Origin: Candidatus Thorarchaeota archaeon AB_25
Lineage (GTDB): Archaea > Asgardarchaeota > Thorarchaeia > Thorarchaeales > Thorarchaeaceae
DNA length: 64,000 nt
Assembly (NCBI GenBank): GCA_001940705.1
Contig: MEHG01000002.1
Span: 1 to 64,000 of the forward strand
Direction: 5' to 3'
Shown: piece after piece, positions 10,725 to 21,432 of the stretch
Layout of the letters: the number at the start of each line of letters is the position of its first letter
Position numbering within the stretch: the first letter of the stretch is position 1
Made by a program: the position numbers and the translations under genes
Notes under the pieces: generated by a model
What the model was told of the DNA's origin: nothing
What the model saw: the letters and a program-made list of their open reading frames with translations, nothing else
Database searches by the model: none

Positions 10725-11293
10725 AACTCCAGAGGTTTGCAGAGACATGCCTTCATTCTCATTTTCGTGAATGCATGTGAGTTTGCTGGTCTAATGACCC
10801 ATGCAGTATCAGCACCTCTTCCAGTTCCTCCAACACATACAACATCTTTGTCTACAGGGACAAGACCTGCGTCCGCAGCCATCATCGCAATCTCTGCACA
10901 GACTTTGGTTCCCTGACCAAATGTCTTGAGCGCCACAGCAACGATCTCAGTGGTCATCCAGGTGCCTAATTCCTTCCTGAAGCTCCGAGCAATACCTGCA
11001 AAGACATGAGTTGCAGTCAAAACCTCTGCCCCCAGTTTCTCAATCTGAAGTCTATTGGCATCACTAAGCTCATTCTCGTTCTCCACCGCAAATCCTGTCT
11101 GATGCGATACTACGATAACCTTATTGTCTGGGAATTCCTTTGCAGCTGCAATTCCTGTAGCCCCCTCTGTTGTAGCCACAACAACATGTTCAATATCGGG
11201 ATTGTCGATTAGATACTCCTTTGCCAAAGCAAGTACTTTTCCAGTATGTTTTGAAGATGCTTTGTCAAAATAGTATGTTTTTACTGACATCAT
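10721..11293 (-). CDS. Stand-alone pyruvate kinase C-terminal (alpha/beta) domain-like protein
   Basis: [31 protein letters not shown] and [22 protein letters not shown]; no PK barrel domain. Confidence 0.65.
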   Translation of the reverse strand: MMSVKTYYFDKASSKHTGKVLALAKEYLIDNPDIEHVVVATTEGATGIAAAKEFPDNKVIVVSHQTGFAVENENELSDANRLQIEKLGAEVLTATHVFAGIARSFRKELGTWMTTEIVAVALKTFGQGTKVCAEIAMMAADAGLVPVDKDVVCVGGTGRGADTAWVIRPANSHAFTKMRMKACLCKPLEF

Positions 11294-11740
11294 TCATGCA
11301 TCCTTTGTCTGTTGAGTCCTTACCAGCCATTCAAGGACTGCAAAAGCCAGTAGAACAACTACTGCCAATATGAAGTCAACTGCCCCCTCAGTAAGGACAG
11401 AAGCCACCCATGAAGCTAAAACTACTACAAGAACTACAAGCGTCAAGCGCATAGTGTAGTATATCCATCTATCAATGTTACTCTTTCTCTCCTCTTCGTC
11501 AACCTCTTCTTTTCCATACTCCTCCGCGATTTCTTCTGGTGTGCCTAGCGCTTCAAGCACTTCTCTGACCATAGATTGTTTGTCCTCATCAGGATTCTTC
11601 TGAACTTTGTCATTATATGAATCATTGATATGAACTCTCAGATCTTCCAACAGATCTTCTGTTTCAAAGCTATCTGGTAAAATTTTTCGGATCTTCTTCA
11701 AATAATCCTCTATAACGCGATTGATTTCATCATTTCTCAT
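11294..11740 (-). CDS. HAAS-like (DUF1700-type) membrane protein paired with PadR regulator
   Basis: N-terminal helical domain with LGTPEEIAEEYGKEE followed by TM helices; overlaps upstream PadR gene by 4 nt. Confidence 0.6.
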   Translation of the reverse strand: MRNDEINRVIEDYLKKIRKILPDSFETEDLLEDLRVHINDSYNDKVQKNPDEDKQSMVREVLEALGTPEEIAEEYGKEEVDEEERKSNIDRWIYYTMRLTLVVLVVVLASWVASVLTEGAVDFILAVVVLLAFAVLEWLVRTQQTKDA

Positions 11741-12117
11741 TCTTTCAGAGCCTCCAGTTTCTCAAAGATGTCCCCAACTAGTAAGGTCAGGTGCCGAAAC
11801 ACACGGTCTCCTTCTCCAGTCAAAACGTAGACTTTCCTACTGGGCCCGGACTCGGATTTTTCTGTATGAACATTGAGGAGTCGTTCCTTTCGAAGCCTAT
11901 GGAGAATTGGATATAGCGTACCCTCTTTCACCTGAAGTAGACCATCAGTTCGTTCCTCAAGTTCACGAGCAATACCATAACCATGAATTCCTTTCTCGTG
12001 ACGATTTACAATGGCAAGGACTGCATATTGAAGAATCCCTCTTCTGATTTCTACCTTCCAAGTATCTTCAAAGCTGGGTCCTTTCACCAACCTGATGCAA
12101 TCCTTTCTATTATTCAA
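11737..12117 (-). CDS. PadR-family transcriptional regulator
   Basis: GYGIARELEERTDGLLQVKEGTLYPILHRLRKERLL...GPSRKVYVLTGEG. Confidence 0.85.
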   Translation of the reverse strand: MNNRKDCIRLVKGPSFEDTWKVEIRRGILQYAVLAIVNRHEKGIHGYGIARELEERTDGLLQVKEGTLYPILHRLRKERLLNVHTEKSESGPSRKVYVLTGEGDRVFRHLTLLVGDIFEKLEALKE

Positions 12118-12156
12118 GAAAGTGGATTCTATTACATCTCCTTAAGTATGTCTATT

Positions 12157-13542
12157 CTAAACGATATCCGCATCATGTCGTCTACCAGGAAGACGTGCAC
12201 TAATTTCTAGCCATAGTGTGGAGGAGTACTCCCTTGGTTCTCGTATGAGAAGATAGAAGAATGAAGCAAAGAAACGTAAGACCCCACTGAGTAGTAGCAT
12301 GAAGAACACAGAAAGATATTCACTTCCAAAGGCAATGAGTATTAGTTGCCCAAGCACACCTGCTATCAATGAACCACAAAGATACACGACTCCTGTGAAT
12401 GTGTTGTATACGGCGAGATGAGATCCTCTTTCCTCCTCAGGTGATATATCATAGATGTAAGCGGTTATTGCATTCATACCAGATGCAACACAAAAGCCTG
12501 CAAGTATGTTGGCAGTATAAACATAGTACACATTTTGAGCAAAGGCATACATGATTGGTACAATGAACAGAAGTCCTCTCCCTAGAAGTATTAGGGGTTT
12601 TCTCCCAACCCTATCACTAAGTCTTCCGAACGGCACAGTGAATATGATTATGGACATGGTCATGACAGCAGAAGCAATTGCTATCTCAAGATTGGAGTTA
12701 TTCAACCATGATTTTTGAACGACAATGAAGTAGGGCCATGCCATAGACATTGCAAATGAAAAGAAAACAGCGATGAAACAGAAACGTCTGAAATCACCCG
12801 GTTGAGAGAGCAGTCGATGAATTGGTGGGAATTTCCGTGGACCATCCTGAGGCTTCGGACGTTCTTTGATAGTAGTTGACAGTAACGACGAGATGATTCC
12901 TACAATGGCTGTGAAGAAGAACGGACCATAATAGGCTTCTCTGAATGCTTGTTCATCCATTTGAATGGGGAAAAGGATGGGTCCTAGACCCCCAAACAGA
13001 TTTCTAAGAAATGGTACGAGGGCAGGTAGCACTGCAATGAAACCTGAGATCAGGGTGGCTGATAGAGAAGCAATGTTAGTTGCAAGTCCAAGCTTTCCAA
13101 GCTCATCTCCTCTCTTTCTGTCATCCATCAAACCTCCAACCAGCGACAACCAGGTGGGAATCTGAATGCTGAACAGAATTGATTGAATTGCGTAGAGTAC
13201 GATCATCTCAAGAGGTGAAGATGCCCACAAGAACATGTACACGACTAAGAACCCGGTTATTGTGCCAAAAGCAACGAATGCTTTGGTATTCCTGACTCTG
13301 TCAGATGTTGCTCCCCATGCTGGTTGAAGAACTGTTGGTGCAAAATTCCCGACACTTCGGAATGCCCCTTGTTCTGCGAAGTTCTGAACGCCTCGGAGTG
13401 CAACTTGCATATCAATTAGATAAGCTTGAAGGAATGGTGAATACAGACCTACTCCAAACTGGGTTAATGCTCCAACAAGGTACGCACGTGCTGGTAACTT
13501 CCTAGGCTCAGGGCTTTCAGTTTGTGTGTCAGTTTCAGTCAT
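12157..13542 (-). CDS. Major facilitator superfamily transporter
   Basis: About 12 TM helices; FGRLSDRVGRKPLILLGR MFS loop motif. Confidence 0.88.
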   Translation of the reverse strand: MTETDTQTESPEPRKLPARAYLVGALTQFGVGLYSPFLQAYLIDMQVALRGVQNFAEQGAFRSVGNFAPTVLQPAWGATSDRVRNTKAFVAFGTITGFLVVYMFLWASSPLEMIVLYAIQSILFSIQIPTWLSLVGGLMDDRKRGDELGKLGLATNIASLSATLISGFIAVLPALVPFLRNLFGGLGPILFPIQMDEQAFREAYYGPFFFTAIVGIISSLLSTTIKERPKPQDGPRKFPPIHRLLSQPGDFRRFCFIAVFFSFAMSMAWPYFIVVQKSWLNNSNLEIAIASAVMTMSIIIFTVPFGRLSDRVGRKPLILLGRGLLFIVPIMYAFAQNVYYVYTANILAGFCVASGMNAITAYIYDISPEEERGSHLAVYNTFTGVVYLCGSLIAGVLGQLILIAFGSEYLSVFFMLLLSGVLRFFASFFYLLIREPREYSSTLWLEISARLPGRRHDADIV

Positions 13543-13661
13543 CCTTGTTTTTCGAAATCCTTAGACCACCTATTAACTCTAATTCCTACAATACCTGTTG
13601 ACCTGACCGTCACGGTTATCTGGAACCGATTATATACTCTCTTGGTTGTGAGAGATCAGCA

Positions 13662-14771
13662 ATGCTCGACGAATCTATTTACAGGGAACGGATTGAACTA
13701 GTGCAAAAACATCTTGATTCATCCAATGTTGATTTTGCATTTCTGACACCATCATCGAATTTTCAGTACCTTACAGGATACACGTATACTATGCATGAGC
13801 GACTAACCGCGCTTGTGATAAGAAGGGATGAAGGGCCACAGATCGTTGCACCTGCATTCGAGGTGTCTGGTCAGTCATCCAAAACATGGATCAATGATTT
13901 TGTTCCTTGGGCAGAGGATGAAGACCCCTACGTCATTGTTGCCAATCTTGTTGGAGAAAAGAGCGGAGGTCATTCAGTCGTTCTTGATGATAGCACTACG
14001 CTAGGAGTATATTGGGCGCTTGAGGCCGCTCTTGGCGGATTTGCCAAGACTGCATCCCTGAGTTCTAAGATTAATGCGATGCGCATCACCAAATCCGACA
14101 AGGAAATCGAATTGATGAAAAAAGCGGGTCAAATCATTAATGATGCAGTTCTCAAAGCTTTTGAAGAAGCAAAGATTGGTATGACTGAACTTGAAGTACA
14201 ACAGATTGTGCAAAAGGAGATTTGTCATCAAGGAGCAACTCCAACTTTTGCAGCTATCCAATTTGGTGAGAACAGTGCAATTCCACATGCAGCAGCTAGT
14301 AATAGAGCGTTGAAGAAGGGCGACGTTGTCCTCATGGATTGTGGCTGCGCATTAGATGGTTACAATACTGATATGACCAGGATAGGTGTCGTCGGTACTC
14401 CCTCGGAAGAAGTAAAGCGTGTCTATTCAACAGTCCTTCATGCTGTAGAGACCGCTCTTGAGAATATAGGTCCTGGTATGGCATGTGGAACTGCTGATGG
14501 TCTGGCTCGCCGAGTCATCGATGAGGCTGGGTATGGTGATTACTTCACCCATCGTCTTGGTCATGGTATCGGTCTTGAGGTTCATGAACCCCCATATATT
14601 GTCAGAGGTAGTTCTGAGGAACTGCAATCTGGAATGTGTCATAGTATTGAACCAGGAATCTACCTTGAAGGCAAGTTTGGTATACGGATTGAAGACTTGG
14701 TGTGCATCCGAGAGGATGGTCCTGAGCTATTGACATTCATGCCCCGGGATCTTGTTCAGATTGACCAGTAG
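13662..14771 (+). CDS. M24-family Xaa-Pro peptidase
   Basis: DCGCALDGYNTDMTR, HRLGHGIGLEVHEPPYI, SIEPGIYLEGKFGIRIED metal-ligand motifs. Confidence 0.93.
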   Translation: MLDESIYRERIELVQKHLDSSNVDFAFLTPSSNFQYLTGYTYTMHERLTALVIRRDEGPQIVAPAFEVSGQSSKTWINDFVPWAEDEDPYVIVANLVGEKSGGHSVVLDDSTTLGVYWALEAALGGFAKTASLSSKINAMRITKSDKEIELMKKAGQIINDAVLKAFEEAKIGMTELEVQQIVQKEICHQGATPTFAAIQFGENSAIPHAAASNRALKKGDVVLMDCGCALDGYNTDMTRIGVVGTPSEEVKRVYSTVLHAVETALENIGPGMACGTADGLARRVIDEAGYGDYFTHRLGHGIGLEVHEPPYIVRGSSEELQSGMCHSIEPGIYLEGKFGIRIEDLVCIREDGPELLTFMPRDLVQIDQ

Positions 14772-15381
14772 AGGTTCCTTCTTCGCCTTCAGATCCCTCA
14801 TTTGATTTAGCTAAGATTTCATCCATCTTCTTGCGGTCTTCCTCGGAGAGATTCTGCATTGCCTCCGCTGACTGCTTAAGCATCTGATTCATCAATACGG
14901 AATAGATTGCAGGAAGGGCTACTGTAGTTTCTTTGCGTTCATTGAATTCTTGCTCAGCCAAGTTTCTTGCTTCTTGAAGCGCTTCCTTGGTCACTTCACC
15001 CTCTCCCACACCAGGACAGTCCTTGCTGCTCAAGACAAATTTCTCTCCATTAAACTCGAGTGGGTAGGTCTGACATGAGATTGGTCTACCGTATCTAATC
15101 TCACAAGCATTTGCTTGTTCATTATAAAAAATGCAAGACGTTGTTTCTGGATCGCTCTCCAGAGGTTTTCGGAGAGTCTCGAAGTAAAAGGAATCGTGTT
15201 CTGACTCAGGCATGTGAATACCGATGCCTGGTAGAATATTCATTACGAATCCTTGATTCATCCATCGTGCAAAATCACCAAAAGTTACCAGAATCTGTGG
15301 TCTGATGTGACATGCCTTCGTATCACATTTTTGTTCCAAACACTTGAACGTGTACTTTGATTTCTCAGACAATCTAATCAC
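14737..15381 (-). CDS. YkgJ-family cysteine cluster protein
   Basis: CLEQKCDTKACHIRPQILVTFGDFARWM...CIFYNEQANACEIRYGRPISCQTYPLEF; 35-nt convergent overlap with the M24 gene. Confidence 0.7.
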   Translation of the reverse strand: MIRLSEKSKYTFKCLEQKCDTKACHIRPQILVTFGDFARWMNQGFVMNILPGIGIHMPESEHDSFYFETLRKPLESDPETTSCIFYNEQANACEIRYGRPISCQTYPLEFNGEKFVLSSKDCPGVGEGEVTKEALQEARNLAEQEFNERKETTVALPAIYSVLMNQMLKQSAEAMQNLSEEDRKKMDEILAKSNEGSEGEEGTSTGQSEQDPGA

Positions 15382-15528
15382 CTAATGGTGCAGCTACACG
15401 GTTCGTTCCTACAGTCTCTTTAACAGTTTCGAAATAGGTTATTCCGAGTCCGATAGGTTTTTGTTCAATTACCTAGCGGTCAATATCAATCTCAGAGTAG
15501 AGTTTTCCTTACACTCGGAGTATTAAAA

Positions 15529-18357
15529 ATGACTGAGTGGTACAGCAACGACATTGAACACGTAGTTCAACGCCTTGAATCAACACCTGAGGGTCTCACA
15601 CACACGGAAGCAGATATCAGGTTCAATGAATATGGGCCGAATGAGCTTGTTGAAACAGGGGGTATTAATCCGCTACGTATGTTTCTCCAGCAGTTCATGG
15701 ACCCAATGGTGATTATTCTTCTCATTGCCATTTTGATTTCATTGCTCACAACTGTTCTTTCGTCTGGGGGATCTGACCACGAGAGCGGGATAATTGATGC
15801 AATTGTAATCTCCTTTATCGTGATTTTCAACGCTATCTTTGGTTTTGTTCAGGAGTACAAGTCTGAACAAGCCTTGGAAGCACTGAAGGAGATGGCCGCA
15901 CCAAAAGCGCGAGTTATGCGAGATGGACTCTGGACAGTTATTGACTCACGTGATGTCGTACCCGGTGACCTGCTTGGCTTTGAAGCTGGTGATCGAATTC
16001 CTGCTGATGCTCGGGTTTCCTATGCAGTAGGCCTCTCAGCTGATGAAGCTCCACTCACTGGAGAGTCTGTTGCTGTTCGCAAGATGATTGACCCCATCCA
16101 CCTTCTTACTCCTGTTGTTGGTGACATGAAGAACATGGTGTTTCAAGGGACTACAATAACAGCAGGAAAGGGTCATGCACTTGTTACTGCAACAGGAATG
16201 AGGACTCAGTTTGGGAAGATTGCTGAACTCGTTCAAGAAAGCGAGAAGACCATGACCCCTCTTCAGATAGATTTGGATGATCTTGGAAAGAAACTTGGTC
16301 TTTTGATAATCGTTCTATGTATCATTGTCTTTGGTGCAGAGGTCTTAGAACATGCTACTGACACTATTATGGAAGCACTCTTGGCTGCAATCGCTCTTGC
16401 TGTGTCTGCTATTCCTGAAGGGTTGCCTGCGGTTGTGACAATCACACTCGCTATAGGCGTTCAACGCATGGTTGCGAGAAATGCTATAGTTCGGAGACTA
16501 CCCTCAGTTGAAACCTTAGGTTCTACTACAATCATCTGCTCAGACAAAACTGGTACCATCACAAAGAATGAGATGACCGCCACTACATTGTTTGTCAATG
16601 GGATGACGATTTCGGTCAGTGGTGTTGGTTACAGAAAGGATGGCAAATTCACAAGAGCTAGTGAAGACTATGGAGTCATGGGCGACCCCCATATTGTAAA
16701 ACTTCTAGAAATTGGGCAACTATGCACTAATTCTGTTCTACAGACTGACCCCTCTGGAAAGGCTGATTGGAGTGTGGTTGGCGACCCCACCGAAGGAGCA
16801 CTTCTGGTTCTCGCAGAAAAGGCTGGTCTCTCTCATCAAGACACACTATCTCGAAACACCGAGATAACAGAGATCTCATTCGACTCGGCGAGGAAACGAA
16901 TGACCTCCATCATCCGTGATGAAGATGGTAATCTTGTTGCTAATGCAAAGGGAGCTCCTGAAGTTCTGCTTCCTCTCTGTACGCATATCTATGAGAATGA
17001 CCACATCCGTGAATTGTCCTATGAGGAGAAGGAGAATATAATCCAGATAAACGCTGGATTCGCAGAGGGTGCTTTGAGGGTTCTTGCATTTGCGTATCGC
17101 CCTCTGGAAGAGGAGATTCCTCTTTGGGAACCTGAGAAGGTAGAACGTAATCTTATCTTTGTAGGACTCATCGGGATGATTGATCCACCACGAGATGAAG
17201 TTAGAGATGCAATGCGAATTTGTAAGATTGCTGGAATTCGTCCCATTATGATTACTGGTGACCATATGCTTACAGCCCGCGCAATCGCACGAGATGTTGG
17301 ACTGATTGAGCACGATGGTGAGGTCCTGAGTGGCGTTGATCTTGACAATATGAGTTACGAGGATTACAAAGAAGCCGTCAAGCGTTGTAACGTGTTCGCT
17401 CGAGTTGCTCCGGAACATAAGCTTGAGATTGTGCGTGCTCTGAAGGATAATAACCAAGTTGTTGCGATGACAGGAGATGGCGTGAATGACGCTCCTGCTA
17501 TCAAGACCGCAGATGTTGGCATTGCAATGGGTATACGAGGAGCGGATGTTACAAAGGAAGCGTCAGATGTTATCTTGACAGATGACAACTTTGCTACAAT
17601 TGTCTCTGCAGTAGAGAAAGGTCGCGAGATTTATTCCAACATCAGAAAGTTCGTTCGATTCCTGCTGGCAGCGAACTTCGATGAGGTCTTTCTAATTTTC
17701 ACAGTCATCATGTTGGGACTACCGTTGCCCATCACTGCGATTCAGATTCTTTGGCTCAACTTAGCAACGGATGGCTTTCCCGCTCTAGCTCTTGGAGTCG
17801 ACCCTCCTGAGACCGGAGTGATGAACAGGCCACCACGTGAACCTGGTGCGAAGATGATGGACCGAGGAATGATTTCCTTCATCATCATTGCTGGATTTAC
17901 TGCCTTTCTAGCATCAGTGACAGTGTTCATGTGGTCACTGTGGGCATATGGTGGCTGGATTCCTGGTGTGACTGGTCCAGTCGTTGAATGGACTACGGAT
18001 ATTTCATCCATTACAGGAATGTCCTGGGAGTATGTGCTTGATCATGGAAGAACTGCAGTCTTTGCCAGTGTAGTGTGCTTTGAACTTCTGTTCGTTTGGA
18101 ACTGCAGGGATGAATACCATCCTATTTGGAGAACCGAGGTCCGTGGATCAAAGGTCTTGATGGGTGCAGTTGCATTATCAGCTGTTTTGACCCTTGCAAC
18201 AATCTACTTCCCACCGATGGCGTTGCTCTTTCAGACAGTACCAATCAATGCGATTGACTGGGGTATTATTCTACTGACTTGTATTCCCGCGTTGCTAATT
18301 CCACCACACATAATCTTTGGGCACCATCGAAAGAAAAAGCAGGTTGAACAGGTCTAG
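15529..18357 (+). CDS. P-type cation-transporting ATPase (P2A/PMR1-like)
   Basis: CSDKTGTITKNEMTAT, TGES, AIPEGLPAVVTITLA, MTGDGVNDAPAIKTADVGIAMG. Confidence 0.95.
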   Translation: MTEWYSNDIEHVVQRLESTPEGLTHTEADIRFNEYGPNELVETGGINPLRMFLQQFMDPMVIILLIAILISLLTTVLSSGGSDHESGIIDAIVISFIVIFNAIFGFVQEYKSEQALEALKEMAAPKARVMRDGLWTVIDSRDVVPGDLLGFEAGDRIPADARVSYAVGLSADEAPLTGESVAVRKMIDPIHLLTPVVGDMKNMVFQGTTITAGKGHALVTATGMRTQFGKIAELVQESEKTMTPLQIDLDDLGKKLGLLIIVLCIIVFGAEVLEHATDTIMEALLAAIALAVSAIPEGLPAVVTITLAIGVQRMVARNAIVRRLPSVETLGSTTIICSDKTGTITKNEMTATTLFVNGMTISVSGVGYRKDGKFTRASEDYGVMGDPHIVKLLEIGQLCTNSVLQTDPSGKADWSVVGDPTEGALLVLAEKAGLSHQDTLSRNTEITEISFDSARKRMTSIIRDEDGNLVANAKGAPEVLLPLCTHIYENDHIRELSYEEKENIIQINAGFAEGALRVLAFAYRPLEEEIPLWEPEKVERNLIFVGLIGMIDPPRDEVRDAMRICKIAGIRPIMITGDHMLTARAIARDVGLIEHDGEVLSGVDLDNMSYEDYKEAVKRCNVFARVAPEHKLEIVRALKDNNQVVAMTGDGVNDAPAIKTADVGIAMGIRGADVTKEASDVILTDDNFATIVSAVEKGREIYSNIRKFVRFLLAANFDEVFLIFTVIMLGLPLPITAIQILWLNLATDGFPALALGVDPPETGVMNRPPREPGAKMMDRGMISFIIIAGFTAFLASVTVFMWSLWAYGGWIPGVTGPVVEWTTDISSITGMSWEYVLDHGRTAVFASVVCFELLFVWNCRDEYHPIWRTEVRGSKVLMGAVALSAVLTLATIYFPPMALLFQTVPINAIDWGIILLTCIPALLIPPHIIFGHHRKKKQVEQV

Positions 18358-19208
18358 GCTGGAAGACGCTTATCCAGCCAGCTATAGAGGTCTCCAAGAA
18401 CTTGGTCTTTCTCTGGTTCTTCATGGAGTTGATGATAAAGACCATCATAGAGGTGCCAAGTTTTGTCAGCTGAGCCAAGATTGTCAAAGAACTCCTTGCT
18501 CTTCTCTGGTATCACGAATTTATCCGCCCCTGCCTGTTGCAGTAGGACTGGCATGGTTATGTTTGGTGCGGAACGAAACGCTTCCTTCATTGTCTTTAAC
18601 GCCTCCATACCAAACCGAGGAGTGACCGTTGTGAATCTCAGAGGATCGTTTTCCAACCTCTTCACATTCTCAGGATTTCTAGAAGCCTCTGAATAGCTCA
18701 ACTCATTAGAGAAGTATCTCTTCACATTTAAGACTGAGAGAATTCTACCAGCGAATTTCTTTCCAACTCCAATGCTAAGGCTCTGGCTCACCGCTGGACA
18801 ATGCAAGAGTAGCCCATCCACAGTTCTTGGATACTTAGAGACATACCGAATTGCGTGTTGTCCACCCAGCGAGGCTCCGAAAAGAAAAGTGATTTTGTTC
18901 AAGTATGTATCCTTTACTTGCATGATTAGGTTTTGAAGGTCTTCTACATACTCTTCAAAACTCATGACATGACCCTTTGTACCTGAGTAGTGTCCAAAAC
19001 CCCTCAGGTCTGGTGCAAATACAGTGAGTCCTTTTTCTGCGAGATATTCTCCAATATTCTTCATATCGCCCGCATGACCACTAAGTCCGTGAAGTGCTAC
19101 AACTAGGGCTCTTGGTTTGTCATCATCAGGACGCCAAAGTGCCATGAACATCCTGGTCCCATCAAAACCGATGTACTTGCTTTCCTTGTAAATCAAAATG
19201 GACACCAC
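18354..19208 (-). CDS. Alpha/beta hydrolase (monoacylglycerol lipase-like)
   Basis: LHGLSGHAGDMKNIGEYLAEKGLTVFAPDLRGFGHYSGTKGHV; GASLGGQHAIRY nucleophile elbow. Confidence 0.88.
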   Translation of the reverse strand: MVSILIYKESKYIGFDGTRMFMALWRPDDDKPRALVVALHGLSGHAGDMKNIGEYLAEKGLTVFAPDLRGFGHYSGTKGHVMSFEEYVEDLQNLIMQVKDTYLNKITFLFGASLGGQHAIRYVSKYPRTVDGLLLHCPAVSQSLSIGVGKKFAGRILSVLNVKRYFSNELSYSEASRNPENVKRLENDPLRFTTVTPRFGMEALKTMKEAFRSAPNITMPVLLQQAGADKFVIPEKSKEFFDNLGSADKTWHLYDGLYHQLHEEPEKDQVLGDLYSWLDKRLPA

Positions 19209-19298
19209 TGTTTGGACTTAATCAGTTACCGCTATTTATCTTGTCTATATAAAAGAAGAGAGCGACTGGCCCCTCAAGGACCAGTCTTAAGGCAACAC

Positions 19299-20183
19299 TC
19301 AGAATCGGTTTGGCTTGGGCTTGTCTCCAGAATAATCGTAGAAGCCCATGCCAGATTTCCTACCATACCAGCCTGCACGCACCATCTTCCTCAGTAGCGT
19401 GGGCGCTCTGTACTTGCTGTCTTTGAACTCTTCAACAAAGTAGTCTGAGATGTGGAGCGTTGTATCGAGACCCACAAAGTCTAGCAGAGTCAATGGACCC
19501 ATTGGCCAATTCAATCCGAGCCGAATCGACGTATCCATATCTTCTACTGTAGCTACACCTTCCTGAATGGCAAATACCGCCTCAAGTAATGCTGGTACAA
19601 GTATGCGATTAACAGCAAAACCCGGGGCTTCATTGACTAGCACAGTTTCCTTTCCGACCTTCTTAGACACGTCCTCAATAATTTTGACAGTCTTGTCATC
19701 GGTGGCTTGTCCCTTGATGATCTCAACAAGCCCCATTAAGGGCACTGGATTGAAAAAGTGCATCCCAATGAACTTCTCAGGTCTCTTAGTTACAGCTGCC
19801 ATCTGAGTTATACTAATGCTTGAAGTATTCGAAGCAAAGATGGCATGTTCTGGTGCTGCCTCATCGACCACTTTCCAATTGTCAAGCTTCAGGCTGACAA
19901 TCTCTGGAATTGCTTCAATAACAAGGTCTGCATCTTTCACAGATTCTTTAAGATCTAGAACTCCTTCAATCCTCCCAAGGATGGCATCAATCTCCTCTTG
20001 AGTGATTCTACCCTTCTTGAGACCTCTCTCTAAGTTCTTCTTAATCGTAGCAAGGCCATTGTCAATGAACTTCTGGTCAATGTCCCGCATTTTAACTTCA
20101 TAACCTGCTTGAGCACAGACATGGGCAATACCATTTCCCATCAGGCCTGCACCCAAGACTGCAATTTTCTTAATCTCCAACAT
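19299..20183 (-). CDS. 3-hydroxyacyl-CoA dehydrogenase
   Basis: VLGAGLMGNGIAHVCAQAGYEV; GMHFFNPVPLMGLVEII; GLNWPMGPLTLLDFVGLD. Confidence 0.95.
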   Translation of the reverse strand: MLEIKKIAVLGAGLMGNGIAHVCAQAGYEVKMRDIDQKFIDNGLATIKKNLERGLKKGRITQEEIDAILGRIEGVLDLKESVKDADLVIEAIPEIVSLKLDNWKVVDEAAPEHAIFASNTSSISITQMAAVTKRPEKFIGMHFFNPVPLMGLVEIIKGQATDDKTVKIIEDVSKKVGKETVLVNEAPGFAVNRILVPALLEAVFAIQEGVATVEDMDTSIRLGLNWPMGPLTLLDFVGLDTTLHISDYFVEEFKDSKYRAPTLLRKMVRAGWYGRKSGMGFYDYSGDKPKPNRF

Positions 20184-20275
20184 AATCCGCCTCTATTTTG
20201 TCTGTAGGTTGTACCTTTGGCTCGTGCCTGCCTCTAAATATGTCTAACTGATGAAAATGAAAAGCTGACAAATCC

Positions 20276-20902
20276 CTATTTCTTACAATATCTGAAGGTA
20301 CACCGCTTGTCCCCAGTTGCAATGGTTTCATGACGGGTGAAATGTATCCAGCTCTCAAAGGCCTCTGCTAGGATGTTATCATAGTCGCAGAGTATCGGTC
20401 CCAGCTCAGGTTTGCCTGCCTCTCGAAGGATATCAAAATAGAGGCATTTCTGAATGTCAAAACCAAAGCATTCGTCTTCCTGTTCAACCTCTAGAACTTG
20501 GAAATACTCGTTGTTGTAGTTTGCTTCGTTCCCCTTCCGTATCCACTCGACAAAAGAGTCCCACGGATTATCAGCCTGTTCGAGTGTCGTAGCTTCAGCT
20601 TTGAAGAACTCCTGAAGCATGGCTCGATAAATGGATAGCACGGTCTCCTTAAGCTCAGAGAATGAAGATTTGACCTCACACATCACATCGTCAAGAGCCA
20701 TCACAAAGAGTGAGTTGACACCATGCCTCTTTTCGAGGGGATCTGACATCATATGCTCATAGTTGTTGTAATGGATTTTGAACTGCCGCGTGAAGAGCTT
20801 GTGCATCGATTCTCCCTTGTCATCAAACTGTTTGTTCAATTCTTGTAAAGTCAACTCTGAAAAGTAATCAATCAGCTGCTGGGTCTGTTCATCAGGGGCC
20901 AT
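20276..20902 (-). CDS. L-2-amino-thiazoline-4-carboxylic acid hydrolase-like protein
   Basis: C-terminal ...LCDYDNILAEAFESWIHFTRHETIATGDKRCTFRYCKK resembles the family; assignment from memory only. Confidence 0.5.
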   Translation of the reverse strand: MAPDEQTQQLIDYFSELTLQELNKQFDDKGESMHKLFTRQFKIHYNNYEHMMSDPLEKRHGVNSLFVMALDDVMCEVKSSFSELKETVLSIYRAMLQEFFKAEATTLEQADNPWDSFVEWIRKGNEANYNNEYFQVLEVEQEDECFGFDIQKCLYFDILREAGKPELGPILCDYDNILAEAFESWIHFTRHETIATGDKRCTFRYCKK

Positions 20903-21040
20903 TGTTCAATCACTTTTTTCGAACTTGTAGTGCATTTGAGCCTCTGGTTGGGCTTGATATTCTTGTCTATGTTGTATCGAATCATCTCCTGATAGTAACA
21001 ATATGTGACTCCAATCTGTGACCCTCACAAGTGGCTCCGC

Positions 21041-21050
21041 TATATATACT
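21041..21050 (+). promoter_or_regulatory. TATA box candidate for mini-ORF A
   Basis: TATATATACT about 31-40 nt upstream of ATG 21081. Confidence 0.5.
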
Positions 21051-21080
21051 AAATCTGAGTAGTAATTCTTGTGAAATATC

Positions 21081-21182
21081 ATGGCTCTAACAACTAACTC
21101 ACGAACAACATCCAAACTGAAGAACAACAAAGCAAAGGTTTCGACATTTGCTCTGACTCACGCTATGCTCTATCGGAGGTAG
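21081..21182 (+). CDS. Mini-ORF A, 33 aa
   Basis: MALTTNSRTTSKLKNNKAKVSTFALTHAMLYRR*; shares motif with mini-ORFs B and C; stop overlaps GGAGGT. Confidence 0.5.
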   Translation: MALTTNSRTTSKLKNNKAKVSTFALTHAMLYRR

Positions 21183-21186
21183 TCGA

Positions 21187-21318
21187 ATGGTGTTTTCTGA
21201 GCATCTAATCTGTTGGATATCTGCCCATCTAGATGTGGCTAGTGACTGGTCACCTGGTGGTCACAGAACTGGTCAGTTAGTCTCAGAAACAGCATATCAT
21301 GTGACCAACCTATACTAG
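21187..21318 (+). CDS. Small ORF (43 aa) after mini-ORF A
   Basis: ATG 6 nt after SD GGAGGT (21175-21180): MVFSEHLICWISAHLDVASDWSPGGHRTGQLVSETAYHVTNLY*. Confidence 0.25.
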   Translation: MVFSEHLICWISAHLDVASDWSPGGHRTGQLVSETAYHVTNLY

Positions 21319-21331
21319 GTTGTGAATAATC

Positions 21332-21427
21332 ATGGCTTTACCAAAGAACGATAACCGGTCTGTGCTGAAATACAACCGCGCGCTTCAAACCCGCGCAATC
21401 ACTCATGCTTACACCTACAGGAGGTAA
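21332..21427 (+). CDS. Mini-ORF B, 31 aa
   Basis: MALPKNDNRSVLKYNRALQTRAITHAYTYRR*; N-terminus MAL and C-terminus align with A. Confidence 0.5.
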   Translation: MALPKNDNRSVLKYNRALQTRAITHAYTYRR

Positions 21428-21432
21428 GATGC

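Noticed and set aside
20906-21130. Minus-strand 74-aa ORF
   Set aside because: Overlaps the promoter and mini-ORF A region antisense; no domain pattern and biased composition
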